Of a stretch of 64,000 nt of DNA, positions 9,524 to 18,259 are shown in pieces. This DNA is from Aliiroseovarius subalbicans (GTDB lineage Bacteria > Pseudomonadota > Alphaproteobacteria > Rhodobacterales > Rhodobacteraceae), in the NCBI RefSeq assembly GCF_022678625.1, contig NZ_JALBYQ010000003.1, positions 404,743 through 468,742 on the forward strand, in the 5' to 3' direction. The first letter of the stretch is position 1, and every line of letters starts with the position of its first letter. The translations under genes were made by a program, and so were the position numbers. Below the pieces are notes generated by a model that saw only the letters and a list, made by a program, of their open reading frames with translations, was not told where the DNA came from and did not search any database.

Positions 9524-9976
9524 TTGCGCGCAGACTATCCCGCCCTTGCCGCCGCCATCGCATCCCTGACCGAAGGCGAGGAGGATGCGGTGGCCCTGAT
9601 GGCAACCGTTGCCTGTGAATTGCACCACGCGGATGATCGGTTCGACTGGACCGGGTTTTACCGCGTGGTCGCGCCGGAATTGATGAAGATCGGCCCCTAT
9701 CAGGGCGGGCATGGTTGCCTGCAAATCCCGTTTTCGCGTGGGGTTTGTGGTGCGGCGGCCCGCACCGGACAGGTGCAGCTGGTCTCTGATGTTGATGCCT
9801 TTGCCGGGCATATCGCCTGTGCCTCCTCGACCCGGTCCGAGATCGTTCTGCCGGTGTGGGACAAGGCCGGCAAGGTGATCGCAGTGCTGGATATCGACAG
9901 CAACCAACCGGATGCGTTCAACGATGAGGACGCGCGCGAACTGGCTTCCATCCTGGACGCGACCTTTTCCCGGTGA
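9524..9976 (+). CDS. Free methionine-(R)-sulfoxide reductase (GAF domain)
   Basis: Reduces free methionine-R-sulfoxide. A single GAF domain of 150 residues contains the three cysteines of this enzyme: Cys65 (HGCLQIPF), Cys75 (RGVCGAA) and Cys99 (GHIACASS). The intervals of 10 and 24 residues match those of the E. coli enzyme's Cys84, Cys94 and Cys118. The start is TTG at 9524, five bases after the thiolase stop; no ATG lies near the family N-terminus. Coupled translation with the thiolase is likely. Confidence 0.87.
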   Translation: MRADYPALAAAIASLTEGEEDAVALMATVACELHHADDRFDWTGFYRVVAPELMKIGPYQGGHGCLQIPFSRGVCGAAARTGQVQLVSDVDAFAGHIACASSTRSEIVLPVWDKAGKVIAVLDIDSNQPDAFNDEDARELASILDATFSR

Positions 9977-10050
9977 CCCGATCCATGCTGCAGGTGCGGC
10001 GATGAATTTTCTTGCTGCGAATCGCAATTCCGCGCTTTGGTGAAAAAAGA

Positions 10051-10065
10051 CGTGAAAATTTCACG
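10051..10065. promoter_or_regulatory. Perfect dyad upstream of XRE-cupin regulator
   Basis: CGTGAAAATTTCACG is a 7-bp perfect inverted repeat around one central A, 21 bp before the regulator's start codon. XRE-type repressors commonly bind such short dyads, so an autoregulatory operator is the simplest reading. No second copy was found upstream of the neighbouring dehydrogenase. Confidence 0.55.
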
Positions 10066-10086
10066 AAAACTTTCATCGGAGGCGGG

Positions 10087-10659
10087 ATGCTTCACAGCGA
10101 TCCGAACAGCACGAAGACCTTGGGCGCCGATATCCGGGCGCTGCGCAAAGGGCGTGGTCTGACTCTGTCGGACCTGGCAACCACGTTGGGTCGGTCGGTT
10201 GGCTGGCTGTCTCAAGTCGAGCGAGACATGTCCGAGCCGTCGATTTCCGACTTGCGCGAACTGGCGCAGGCACTGGGCGTGCCGATGTCGTTTCTGTTCG
10301 CCCATGCCTCGGCCCCGGTAGAGGAACAAGGGTATGTCGTGCGCGCCGGATCGCGCCGCAGAATGGGGTCGGACGAAGAGGGTCTGATTGAGGAGCTGCT
10401 GTCCCCGGACCTGACCGACGATTTCGAAATGGTGCATTCGACATTCGCGCCGCATTCCGCGATGCAAACGCCGGCTGACCGCCCGACGCAAGAGGTCGGG
10501 TATCTGGTGTCCGGCAAGCTGGACCTTGAGATCGGTGGGCGGCGGTTCACCGTTGGCCCCGGCGACAGTTTTCGCATCAAGCACGAACCCTATTGCTGGG
10601 CCAACCCCTATGACACTCTGGCTGTCGCGATCTGGGTGATCGCGCCACCGGTTTACTAG
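10087..10659 (+). CDS. XRE-family regulator with C-terminal cupin domain
   Basis: Transcription factor of 190 residues. The N-terminal helix-turn-helix spans about residues 12-66 (RKGRGLTLSDLATTLGRSVG, then LSQVERDMSEPSISDLRELA). A cupin domain occupies about 110-185 (EVGYLVSGKLDLEIGGRRF, then VGPGDSF and CWANP). I chose ATG 10087, preceded by GGAGGCGGG, rather than the upstream frame start at 10012. Such regulators often sense amines or amino acids and control adjacent catabolic genes, consistent with its place before the methylated-amine genes. The target is inferred. Confidence 0.9.
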   Translation: MLHSDPNSTKTLGADIRALRKGRGLTLSDLATTLGRSVGWLSQVERDMSEPSISDLRELAQALGVPMSFLFAHASAPVEEQGYVVRAGSRRRMGSDEEGLIEELLSPDLTDDFEMVHSTFAPHSAMQTPADRPTQEVGYLVSGKLDLEIGGRRFTVGPGDSFRIKHEPYCWANPYDTLAVAIWVIAPPVY

Positions 10660-10669
10660 GAGCGTGGGC

Positions 10670-11050
10670 ATGACAACCGGATCCTGCCTGTGCGGTGCTG
10701 TAACCTTCGAGATTGCCGGGGTGCTTCCGGCGCCGAATGCGTGCCACTGCAGCCAATGCCGCAAGCAATCGGGTCATTTCTGGGCCTCGACCGATATCCG
10801 CGAACGTGACCTGACCCTGCATGGAGTTGAAAACCTGAGTTGGTTCCAGGCGTCCGAGAAGGTGCGCCGGGGCTTTTGCAAAACCTGCGGCAGTTTCCTG
10901 TTCTGGGACCCGATCCACCACGACACGATCGCCGTGGCGATGGGCGCGATCGACGCGCCGACCGGCACGCACCTGGCCCTGCATATCTTCACCGACGACA
11001 AGGGCGATTATTACGACATCGCCGACGACCTACCGCAGAACGGGCAATGA
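10670..11050 (+). CDS. GFA-family (glutathione-dependent formaldehyde-activating type) protein
   Basis: Small zinc-binding protein of 126 residues with the CENP-V/GFA pattern: GSCLCGAVTF at the N-terminus, CHCSQCRK near residue 26 and CKTCGS near residue 65. The family is named for glutathione-dependent formaldehyde activation, although many members have unknown roles. Formaldehyde is released by the neighbouring demethylating dehydrogenases, so a detoxification role is attractive but inferred. ATG 10670 has AGGAG seven bases upstream; the frame also offers GTG at 10664. Confidence 0.85.
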   Translation: MTTGSCLCGAVTFEIAGVLPAPNACHCSQCRKQSGHFWASTDIRERDLTLHGVENLSWFQASEKVRRGFCKTCGSFLFWDPIHHDTIAVAMGAIDAPTGTHLALHIFTDDKGDYYDIADDLPQNGQ

Positions 11051-11124
11051 CATGACAGGTTTTTGCCCCGCAGTCCCCGTATCACACAGCTTCCCACCCC
11101 CATCTTCGACAAAGAGGTAATCCC

Positions 11125-13572
11125 ATGTCCGATTTTCCCAGCAGAGCACGCGTTGTCATCATCGGCGGCGGCGTTGTCGGCGCGTCCACCCTGTTTCACC
11201 TGGCCAAGAAGGGCTGGACCGATTGCGTTCTCTTGGAAAAGAACGAGCTGACCGCCGGGTCCACCTGGCACGCAGCGGGCAATGTACCAACCTTTTCGAC
11301 CAGCTGGTCGATCATGAACATGCAGCGGTATTCGACCGAGCTTTACGCCCGTCTTGGGGAAGAGGTCGATTATCCGATGAACTATCACCAGACCGGATCA
11401 ATCCGCCTGGCCCATTCCAAGGAGCGGATGCAGGAATTCGAACGCGCCTGTTCGATGGGCCGGTATCAGGGCATCGAGATGGAAATCTGGACACCCGAGG
11501 AAGCCAAGTCGCGCTATCCTTTCCTGGAAACGCACGACCTGGCCGGTGTGCTCTGGGACCCTTCGGATGGCGACATCGACCCCGCGCAGTTGACCCAGGC
11601 CCTTGCCAAGGGCGCGCGCGACATGGGTCAACAGATCATCCGCTTCTGCCCGGCCACCGGTGTCACGCAGCATGACGACGATAGCTGGACCGTGCACACG
11701 GACAAGGGCGACATCGCCTGCGAATATGTTGTGAACGCGGCCGGGTATTATGCCCAGCGCGTGGGCGAATGGTTTAAGCCCTATGGCGGACGCACCGTGC
11801 CGATGATGGTGATGGAACACCAGTATCTGCTGACCGAACAGATCCCCGAAGTCGAAGCCTGGACCAAGGAGAACGGGAAGAAACTGCCGCTGATCCGCGA
11901 CGTAGACGTGTCTTATTACCTGCGCCAGGAAAAGGGCGGCTATAACCTTGGGCCGTATGAGCCAAACTGCAAGGCGCACTGGACTGACAGCAGCGACCAA
12001 ATGCCGGACGACTTCAGCTTCCAGCTGTGGCAGGAGGATCTGGACCGGATCGAGGATATCGTCGTCGACGCCATGGCCCGCGTGCCGCTGATGGAAACGT
12101 CGGGTGTGTCCAGCGTGATCAATGGCCCGATTCCATACGCCCCCGACGGGTTGCCCCTGATGGGGCCGATGCCCGGCGTAAAGAACGCGTTCGAGGCCTG
12201 TGTGTTCACCTTCGGCATTGCCCAGGGTGGCGGCGCCGGCAAGGTGATGGCGGAATGGATCGTCGATGGCGCGACTGAGTGGGATATGTGGGCGGTCGAT
12301 CCGCGCCGCTATACCGATTACACCGATCACGATTACTGCGTGCAGAAGGGCATGGAGGTTTACGGCAACGAATACGCCATGCATTTCCCGCACCACGAAT
12401 GGCCCGCCGCGCGCGACAAGAAACTGTCGCCGGTGCATGACAAGGTGATTGCCGCTGGCGGCGTCATGGGGGCCTACAACGGGTGGGAGCGCGCAAATTG
12501 GTTCGCGCAGCCGGGCGATGACACCTCGCTTGAGGCGACCCACACCTGGAACCGATCCGGCCCCTGGCAACAGCGCATCAAGGAAGAATGCGAGGCGGTG
12601 CGCGATGGTGTCGGTGTTCTGAATCTGCCCGGCTTCTCGCGCTTTGAGGTTTCGGGCGACGGGGCGGCCGAGGCGCTGCGCGGGCTGGTCACGGGTGGCC
12701 TGCCCAAGGTGGGCCGGATGAACCTGGTCTATATCGCCAACGATCAGGGCCGTATCCTGACCGAGATGTCCTGCATCCGCAGGGGCGAAGACGATTTCCT
12801 GATGATCACCGCCGCAACCGCGCAATGGCATGACCGCGATGTGCTTTCTGCCGCCATGCCCGCAAGTGTGACGGTGAGGGACGTGACCACGACCCGTGAC
12901 ACCTTGATCGTCACCGGCCCGAAATCGCGCGATCTGTTGGCGGGGCTAAGCGATGCCGATCTGTCCACTGGCTGGCTGACCCATCAAACCACGACGGTGG
13001 CCGGGCAGCCTGCGTTCCTGATCCGGGTGTCCTTTGCCGGTGAGCTTGGCTGGGAAGTCCACGCGCTGAACGACCACATGCCCGCGATCTATGACGCGGT
13101 CGTGGGCGCCGGGGCAAAGTCTTTCGGCATGTGGGCGCTGAACGCCCTGCGGCTTGAAAAGGGCTACCGCGCCTGGAAGGGCGACCTTTCCACCGACTAT
13201 TCGCTGCTGGAAGGCGGGCTGGAGCGGTTTGTGAAGCTCGACAAACCGCAGGATTTCCCGGGCAAGGCCGCGATCCTGGCCGAAAAACAGCAGGGTGTGA
13301 AGAAACGCTTCGTCACGCTTGTCGTTGACGCCGGCGAGGCCGATGCGCCCTACATGTCCTGCCTGTGGCACGGCGGAAAGATCGTGGGCGAAACCACGTC
13401 TGGCGGTTGGGGTTACCGCGTGAACACGTCGATCGCGCTGGGCATGCTGCGGGCCGACCTGGCGGTGCCGGGCACCGAGCTGGAGGTCGAGATCTACGGC
13501 GAGAAGTACAAGGCGGTGGTGCAGGAGGACCAACCGCTTTGGGACCCCTCCAACGAACGTATCCGGGCCTGA
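11125..13572 (+). CDS. FAD-dependent oxidoreductase, dimethylglycine/sarcosine dehydrogenase-like (first paralogue)
   Basis: Large flavoprotein (815 residues) that probably oxidatively demethylates an N-methylated amine. The order is an N-terminal DAO-type FAD domain (GGGVVG near residue 14), a middle FAO_M segment, and C-terminal GCV_T and GCV_T-C folate-binding domains. His49 in STWHAAG matches the covalent FAD-attachment histidine of dimethylglycine dehydrogenases. After this motif the sequence is GNVPTFSTSW, unlike the typical G-L-QLRAT form of the paralogue at 15573, so its substrate may differ. Start has AAAGAGGT upstream. A terminator-like hairpin follows the stop. Confidence 0.87.
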   Translation: MSDFPSRARVVIIGGGVVGASTLFHLAKKGWTDCVLLEKNELTAGSTWHAAGNVPTFSTSWSIMNMQRYSTELYARLGEEVDYPMNYHQTGSIRLAHSKERMQEFERACSMGRYQGIEMEIWTPEEAKSRYPFLETHDLAGVLWDPSDGDIDPAQLTQALAKGARDMGQQIIRFCPATGVTQHDDDSWTVHTDKGDIACEYVVNAAGYYAQRVGEWFKPYGGRTVPMMVMEHQYLLTEQIPEVEAWTKENGKKLPLIRDVDVSYYLRQEKGGYNLGPYEPNCKAHWTDSSDQMPDDFSFQLWQEDLDRIEDIVVDAMARVPLMETSGVSSVINGPIPYAPDGLPLMGPMPGVKNAFEACVFTFGIAQGGGAGKVMAEWIVDGATEWDMWAVDPRRYTDYTDHDYCVQKGMEVYGNEYAMHFPHHEWPAARDKKLSPVHDKVIAAGGVMGAYNGWERANWFAQPGDDTSLEATHTWNRSGPWQQRIKEECEAVRDGVGVLNLPGFSRFEVSGDGAAEALRGLVTGGLPKVGRMNLVYIANDQGRILTEMSCIRRGEDDFLMITAATAQWHDRDVLSAAMPASVTVRDVTTTRDTLIVTGPKSRDLLAGLSDADLSTGWLTHQTTTVAGQPAFLIRVSFAGELGWEVHALNDHMPAIYDAVVGAGAKSFGMWALNALRLEKGYRAWKGDLSTDYSLLEGGLERFVKLDKPQDFPGKAAILAEKQQGVKKRFVTLVVDAGEADAPYMSCLWHGGKIVGETTSGGWGYRVNTSIALGMLRADLAVPGTELEVEIYGEKYKAVVQEDQPLWDPSNERIRA

Positions 13573-13578
13573 GCAATT

Positions 13579-13608
13579 GGGCGCCGCCGTTGTCAAACAG
13601 CGGCGCCC
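13579..13608 (+). terminator. Hairpin after first dehydrogenase gene
   Basis: Nine-base arms GGGCGCCGC (13579-13587) and GCGGCGCCC (13600-13608) enclose a 12-nt loop. There is no T-run, so it may be a Rho-assisted terminator or a processing structure separating the dehydrogenase from the regulator gene. Confidence 0.55.
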
Positions 13609-13624
13609 GACAAAGTGCAGCGTG

Positions 13625-14584
13625 ATGACACAGCAAAAGACAATTCACCCAGTCCGTTTCGACATTCTTGTCAGCGACGGTTTTGTCCTGACCGAGCTTG
13701 CTGGTGTTGTGGAACCTCTGCGCCTGATGAACCGTGTGACAATGTCGGACGGGTTCGCGTTCCGATATCTCAGCCGTCAGGGCGGACGTGTCGCCAGTCG
13801 AGCGCTGGCCGAGGTTGCGACCGACCCGGTGCCGGAAAAGCCTTTGGCGGACTACCTTGTCGTGGTCGGAAACACCGACCCCGCAGCGCCCGAGCTTTCG
13901 GTGCAAGATATAGTTAGAAACTATACCCATCGGGGGGCCAAGGTCGTTCTTCTGGCCGAAGCCGCCAGTCGTCACATATCCGAAACTGACCCAGACAGCA
14001 CCCACACAACACATTGGGAAAACTCGACCATTCTGACCGAAGGGAATGTCACGTTCGACCCGAAATTCGCCTTGGCGGTCGAGGATGGTGCAATTCTGAC
14101 CTGTGCCGGCATGGGGGCGACCGTGGACCTCACCCTGTCGCTGCTTAACCGCTACGCGCCGACGGCGCAGGTGATGGCGGTGGCGGGAATTCTGCTTCAT
14201 GATCGCATTCGCGACTTTGATACCCGCCAGCCTATCGGCGGCCCGGCCGCATCGGCGACTGGCGAACACGATCTTGATGCCGCGATCCAACTGATGCAAG
14301 CGAACACGGAGGAACCCATCCCGATTCACGAGCTTGTCGCGCTGCTTGGCTTATCCAATCGGTCCCTGGAGCGTAAGTTCAAACAACACCTGAATACGAC
14401 GCCGCACCAATTCTATCGCAGCCTTCGTCTGAACAAGGCGCACAACCTGCTTTTGAATACCGGGCTTTCGATTCAGGAAATCGGTCTTGCTTGCGGGTTC
14501 CAGGGCGGGTTCTCTGGGCCGTTCAAGGCCGTGTTTGGCACTACGCCACAACAGCTGCGTGCGCGCAAAAACCGACAGGTATGA
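13625..14584 (+). CDS. GlxA-type regulator (DJ-1/PfpI domain plus AraC helix-turn-helix)
   Basis: Transcription activator of 319 residues. The first ~190 residues form a class-I glutamine-amidotransferase-like sensor domain without a clear catalytic role (LTCAGMGATVDLTL near 155). The last ~100 residues carry two AraC helix-turn-helix units (LVALLGLSNRSLERKF and IQEIGLACGFQGGFSGPFK). This architecture is that of GbdR/CdhR, activators of glycine betaine, dimethylglycine and carnitine catabolism in Pseudomonas. Its position between the demethylase genes fits such a role. The start is ATG 13625; the upstream extension in frame overlaps the terminator hairpin. Confidence 0.88.
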   Translation: MTQQKTIHPVRFDILVSDGFVLTELAGVVEPLRLMNRVTMSDGFAFRYLSRQGGRVASRALAEVATDPVPEKPLADYLVVVGNTDPAAPELSVQDIVRNYTHRGAKVVLLAEAASRHISETDPDSTHTTHWENSTILTEGNVTFDPKFALAVEDGAILTCAGMGATVDLTLSLLNRYAPTAQVMAVAGILLHDRIRDFDTRQPIGGPAASATGEHDLDAAIQLMQANTEEPIPIHELVALLGLSNRSLERKFKQHLNTTPHQFYRSLRLNKAHNLLLNTGLSIQEIGLACGFQGGFSGPFKAVFGTTPQQLRARKNRQV

Positions 14585-14647
14585 CGCTTTTGGCCAGCTG
14601 CACGATCTGGCATTGTGGCATCAACCAAGGAATGGAGGGGTCATAGG

Positions 14648-15550
14648 ATGAATATTACCTTGAAAGACGGTGGCACCGGGCAGGAATTGATCCACCGATC
14701 AACCAGGCCTGCGCACCCATTGTGGTCGGCCAAGGTGATGATGGAGGAGCCAGATCTGGTTCAGCAGGTGCACGAGGATTACATCCGCGCGGGCGCCCGG
14801 CTGATCACGCTCAACACCTATTCCACCACGCCCGAACGGTTGGAGCGGGAAGGTGCGGGTGACATGTGCGATGCGCTGTACGATCAGGCTCGCATGTTGG
14901 TCGAACGGGCCCGCGATGCCACCGGCATTGAAGTGAAGATCGGCGCCTGCCTGCCGCCTTTGCATGGGTCCTATAACCCCGACATGTCGCGCAGCCATGA
15001 CGACCTGTTGCCAGCCTATCGCGAGATTGCCGAAAAGCAGGCGGGCTGTGCGGACGTGATGTTGTGCGAAACGATGTCCAGCATCTCGGAACTCACGGCC
15101 TCAGCCCGCGCGGCGCAGGAAACCGGGGTACCGACCTATGCCTCCATGTCGTTGATGGACGACGGGTCGGCCCGGTTGCGATCAGGCGAAAGCCTGGCCG
15201 ACGCGCTGGAGGCTTTGGGTGCCGTGGCCCCAGATGCCATCGGCCTGAACTGTTCAAAGCCCGAAGTCGTGTCACGGCACCTGCCGCAGCTTGCGGACAC
15301 CGGTCTGCCGGTCGGCGCCTATGCCAACGGTTTCACGGGCATCGACGCACTGACCATCGGCGGCACCGTGGACGGGCTTTCAGCACGCACGGACGTGACC
15401 CCGGCCCGCTACACCGAATTTTGCCAAGGGTGGATCGACATGGGCGCAACCCTGCTGGGCGGCTGCTGCGAAGTCGGCCCTGCGCATATCAAACACCTGG
15501 CGAACCACCTGAAACAGAACGGACACACGATCATCGGCACCCTGGCCTGA
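14648..15550 (+). CDS. Homocysteine S-methyltransferase family protein (betaine-homocysteine methyltransferase-like)
   Basis: Zinc methyltransferase of 300 residues that moves a methyl group to homocysteine. The zinc ligands are in place: Cys202 (GLNCSKPE) and Cys273-Cys274 (GGCCEVGP), and KDGGTGQEL opens the barrel. Its neighbours suggest that a betaine (glycine betaine, or possibly proline betaine) donates the methyl group, leaving the dimethylated amine for the downstream dehydrogenase; this is inference. ATG 14648 has GGAGGGG about 8 nt upstream. The next gene starts 22 bp after the stop with its own AAGGAG site. Confidence 0.87.
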   Translation: MNITLKDGGTGQELIHRSTRPAHPLWSAKVMMEEPDLVQQVHEDYIRAGARLITLNTYSTTPERLEREGAGDMCDALYDQARMLVERARDATGIEVKIGACLPPLHGSYNPDMSRSHDDLLPAYREIAEKQAGCADVMLCETMSSISELTASARAAQETGVPTYASMSLMDDGSARLRSGESLADALEALGAVAPDAIGLNCSKPEVVSRHLPQLADTGLPVGAYANGFTGIDALTIGGTVDGLSARTDVTPARYTEFCQGWIDMGATLLGGCCEVGPAHIKHLANHLKQNGHTIIGTLA

Positions 15551-15572
15551 TCGCAACTCAAGGAGCGCTCAC

Positions 15573-18023
15573 ATGGCGGATCTTCCCACCCACGCCCGCG
15601 TCGTCATCATCGGTGGCGGAGTCATCGGCTGCTCGGTCGCCTATCATCTGGCGAAGCAGGGCTGGACCGATGTCGTCTTGCTGGAACGCAAGCAATTGAC
15701 CTCGGGCACGACCTGGCACGCTGCCGGTTTGATCGCGCAATTGCGTGCCACGGCGAACATGACAAAGCTCGCGAAATACTCGCAGGAGCTATACGGCAAC
15801 CTTGAGGCCGAGACCGGCGTGGCCACAGGGTTCAAGCGCTGCGGGTCCATCACCGCAGCCCTGACCGACGAGCGGCTTGAGGAGCTGCACCGCCAGGCGG
15901 CGATGGCGCGGGCCTTTGGCGTGGAGGTCGAGGAGATTTCACCCGCCGAGGTGAAGGCCAAGTACGAACATCTCAACATCAACGATGTGACTGGCGGTGT
16001 CTTTCTGCCGCTGGACGGGCAGGGCGACCCGGCCAACATCGCGCTGGCCCTGGCCAAGGGCGCGCGCCAGAACGGGGCGGTGGTGAAGGAACGCACAAAG
16101 GTGACCGGCGTCGCCCGCCAGGGCCGCCGCGTGACCGGGGTCGATTGGATCAGTGATGATGGCACTGCGCAGGGGCATATCACCTGTGACCACGTGGTGA
16201 ACTGTGCTGGCATGTGGGGGCACGAAGTTGGGCACATGACCGGCACCAACGTGCCACTGCACGCCTGCGAACATTTCTATATCGTGACCGAGGCCATCTC
16301 GGGCTTGACCCAGATGCCGGTGCTGCGCGTGCCGGATGAATGCGCTTACTACAAGGAAGACGCTGGCAAGATCCTTCTGGGCGCGTTCGAACCCAACTCC
16401 AAGCCCTGGGCGATGGACGGCATTCCGGACACGTTCGAATTCGATCAGCTGCCTGAGGATTTCGACCATTTTGAACCGATCCTTGAGGCCGCGGTGAACC
16501 GCATGCCAATGCTGGCCGAGGCGGGTATTCACACGTTCTTCAACGGGCCGGAAAGCTTCACGCCCGACGACGCCTATCACCTGGGTCTTGCGCCCGAAAT
16601 GGATAATGTCTGGGTCGCGGCCGGGTTCAACTCGATCGGGATCCAGTCGGCGGGCGGCGCGGGCATGGCGCTGGCGCAGTGGATGCAGGATGGCGAAAAG
16701 CCGTTTGACCTGGGTGATGTGGACATCAGCCGGATGCAGCCATTCCAGGGCAACAAGACCTACCTGTTCGAGCGTTCCAAAGAAACGCTGGGCCTGCTCT
16801 ATGCCGACCACTTCCCGTTCAGACAAAAGGCCACCGCGCGCGGGGTGCGACGCACGCCGTTCCATCATCACCTGAAAGACCAAGGCGCCGTGTTCGGAGA
16901 GCTTGCCGGCTGGGAGCGCGCCAACTGGTTCGCAAACGCGGGGCAGAACGCTGAATACGAATACACCTGGGGCCGCGCCAACTGGTTTGATAACAGCGCC
17001 GCCGAACACCGGGCGGTGCGCGAAAACGTCGGAATGTATGACATGTCCTCATTCGGCAAAATCCGCGTCGAAGGCCCGGATGCCGAAGCATTCATGAACC
17101 ACGTGGGAGGTGGTGACTATACGGTGCCGAATGGCAAGATCGTCTATACCCAATTCCTGAACAGTCGTGGCGGGATCGAGGCCGACGTGACGGTGACGCG
17201 TCTGACGGAAACCTCGTATCTGGTCGTCACACCCGCCGCCACGCGCCTGGCCGACCAGACTTGGATGGAGCGCCACCGGGGTAATTTCAACGTGGTCATC
17301 ACCGACGTGACAGCGGGCGAAGGCGTGCTGGCCGTGATGGGCCCAAAATCGCGCGAGCTGTTGCAGCGCGTGAGCCCGGCGGATTTCACCAACGATACCA
17401 ATCCCTTCGGCACCGCGCAGGAGATCGAGATCGGCATGGGCCTGGCCCGCGCCCACCGCGTGACCTATGTGGGCGAGCTTGGGTGGGAGATCTATGTCTC
17501 GTCCGATATGGCGGGCCATGTGTTCGAAACGCTGCACGCGGCTGGGCAGGACATGGGTCTGACGCTGTGCGGCATGCACATGATGGACAGTTGCCGGATC
17601 GAAAAGGGCTTTCGCCACTTTGGTCATGACATCACCGCCGAGGATCACGTGCTGGAGGCCGGGCTGGGCTTTGCCGTGAAGACCACGAAACCCGAATTCA
17701 TCGGGCGCGATGCGGTGCTGGCGAAAAAGGAGGCCGGGCTGGAAAACCGTATGGTTCAGTTCAGGCTGACCGATCCTGAACCGCTGCTCTATCACAACGA
17801 ACCGATCCTTCGTGACGGTGAGATTGTTGGCTATCTGTCTTCAGGCAACTACGGCCACACGCTGGGCGGTGCGATGGGCATGGGCTATGTGCCCTGCAAA
17901 GGGGAAAGCGTGGCAGAGGTGCTGGCGTCCAGCTATGAGGTCGACGTGGCAGGCACGCGGGTGAAGGCTGATGTGTCGCTGAGGCCAATGTACGACCCCA
18001 AAGGGGAACGAGCCAAGGCATGA
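15573..18023 (+). CDS. Dimethylglycine/sarcosine dehydrogenase-type FAD oxidoreductase (second paralogue)
   Basis: Same four-part architecture as the product of the gene at 11125 (DAO FAD-binding, FAO_M, GCV_T, GCV_T-C), 816 residues. GGGVIG near residue 14 binds FAD and His49 in TTWHAAG is the expected covalent FAD site. The following AQLRATANMTKLAKYS segment is the canonical form for dimethylglycine and sarcosine dehydrogenases. It probably demethylates the product of the upstream methyltransferase and passes formaldehyde equivalents to tetrahydrofolate. Its stop overlaps the start of the truncated GNAT gene by ATGA. Confidence 0.9.
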   Translation: MADLPTHARVVIIGGGVIGCSVAYHLAKQGWTDVVLLERKQLTSGTTWHAAGLIAQLRATANMTKLAKYSQELYGNLEAETGVATGFKRCGSITAALTDERLEELHRQAAMARAFGVEVEEISPAEVKAKYEHLNINDVTGGVFLPLDGQGDPANIALALAKGARQNGAVVKERTKVTGVARQGRRVTGVDWISDDGTAQGHITCDHVVNCAGMWGHEVGHMTGTNVPLHACEHFYIVTEAISGLTQMPVLRVPDECAYYKEDAGKILLGAFEPNSKPWAMDGIPDTFEFDQLPEDFDHFEPILEAAVNRMPMLAEAGIHTFFNGPESFTPDDAYHLGLAPEMDNVWVAAGFNSIGIQSAGGAGMALAQWMQDGEKPFDLGDVDISRMQPFQGNKTYLFERSKETLGLLYADHFPFRQKATARGVRRTPFHHHLKDQGAVFGELAGWERANWFANAGQNAEYEYTWGRANWFDNSAAEHRAVRENVGMYDMSSFGKIRVEGPDAEAFMNHVGGGDYTVPNGKIVYTQFLNSRGGIEADVTVTRLTETSYLVVTPAATRLADQTWMERHRGNFNVVITDVTAGEGVLAVMGPKSRELLQRVSPADFTNDTNPFGTAQEIEIGMGLARAHRVTYVGELGWEIYVSSDMAGHVFETLHAAGQDMGLTLCGMHMMDSCRIEKGFRHFGHDITAEDHVLEAGLGFAVKTTKPEFIGRDAVLAKKEAGLENRMVQFRLTDPEPLLYHNEPILRDGEIVGYLSSGNYGHTLGGAMGMGYVPCKGESVAEVLASSYEVDVAGTRVKADVSLRPMYDPKGERAKA

Positions 18024-18217
18024 ATTTTGACAATCAACCCAGTCTGACCAATGGGTTTATAACCCTGCGTCCGCTGGCGGCTGCGGATTTCGAGGGCGTG
18101 TTTAAAGCCGCCTCGGACCCAGTGACATGGGCCGGGCACCCGACCAGGAATCGACACCAGCGTGACGTGTTTCGCAGCGCCTTCGATTTCCTGCTTCAGG
18201 CGGTTGAAAAGGGTTAA
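18020..18217 (+). pseudogene. Truncated GNAT acetyltransferase
   Basis: A 65-codon frame translationally coupled (ATGA) to the preceding dehydrogenase. The sequence FITLRPLAAADFEGVFKAASDPVTWAGHP matches the N-terminal third of RimJ/RimL-type GNAT N-acetyltransferases. The frame stops at VEKG, before the strands and the acetyl-CoA-binding R-x-x-G-x-G/A motif that complete the fold, and nothing downstream restores it before rarD starts at 18260. A deletion or a nonsense change followed by loss is likely. It could still be translated as a short peptide. Confidence 0.7.
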
Positions 18218-18259
18218 ACCGCCTCTGGCCTCAGCCAAGGAACCTGTCATAACGCCGGG

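Noticed and set aside
11398..12831. 477-codon antisense frame inside the first dehydrogenase gene
   Set aside because: Its sequence is a low-quality His/Arg/Val-rich shadow of a clearly coding + strand gene.
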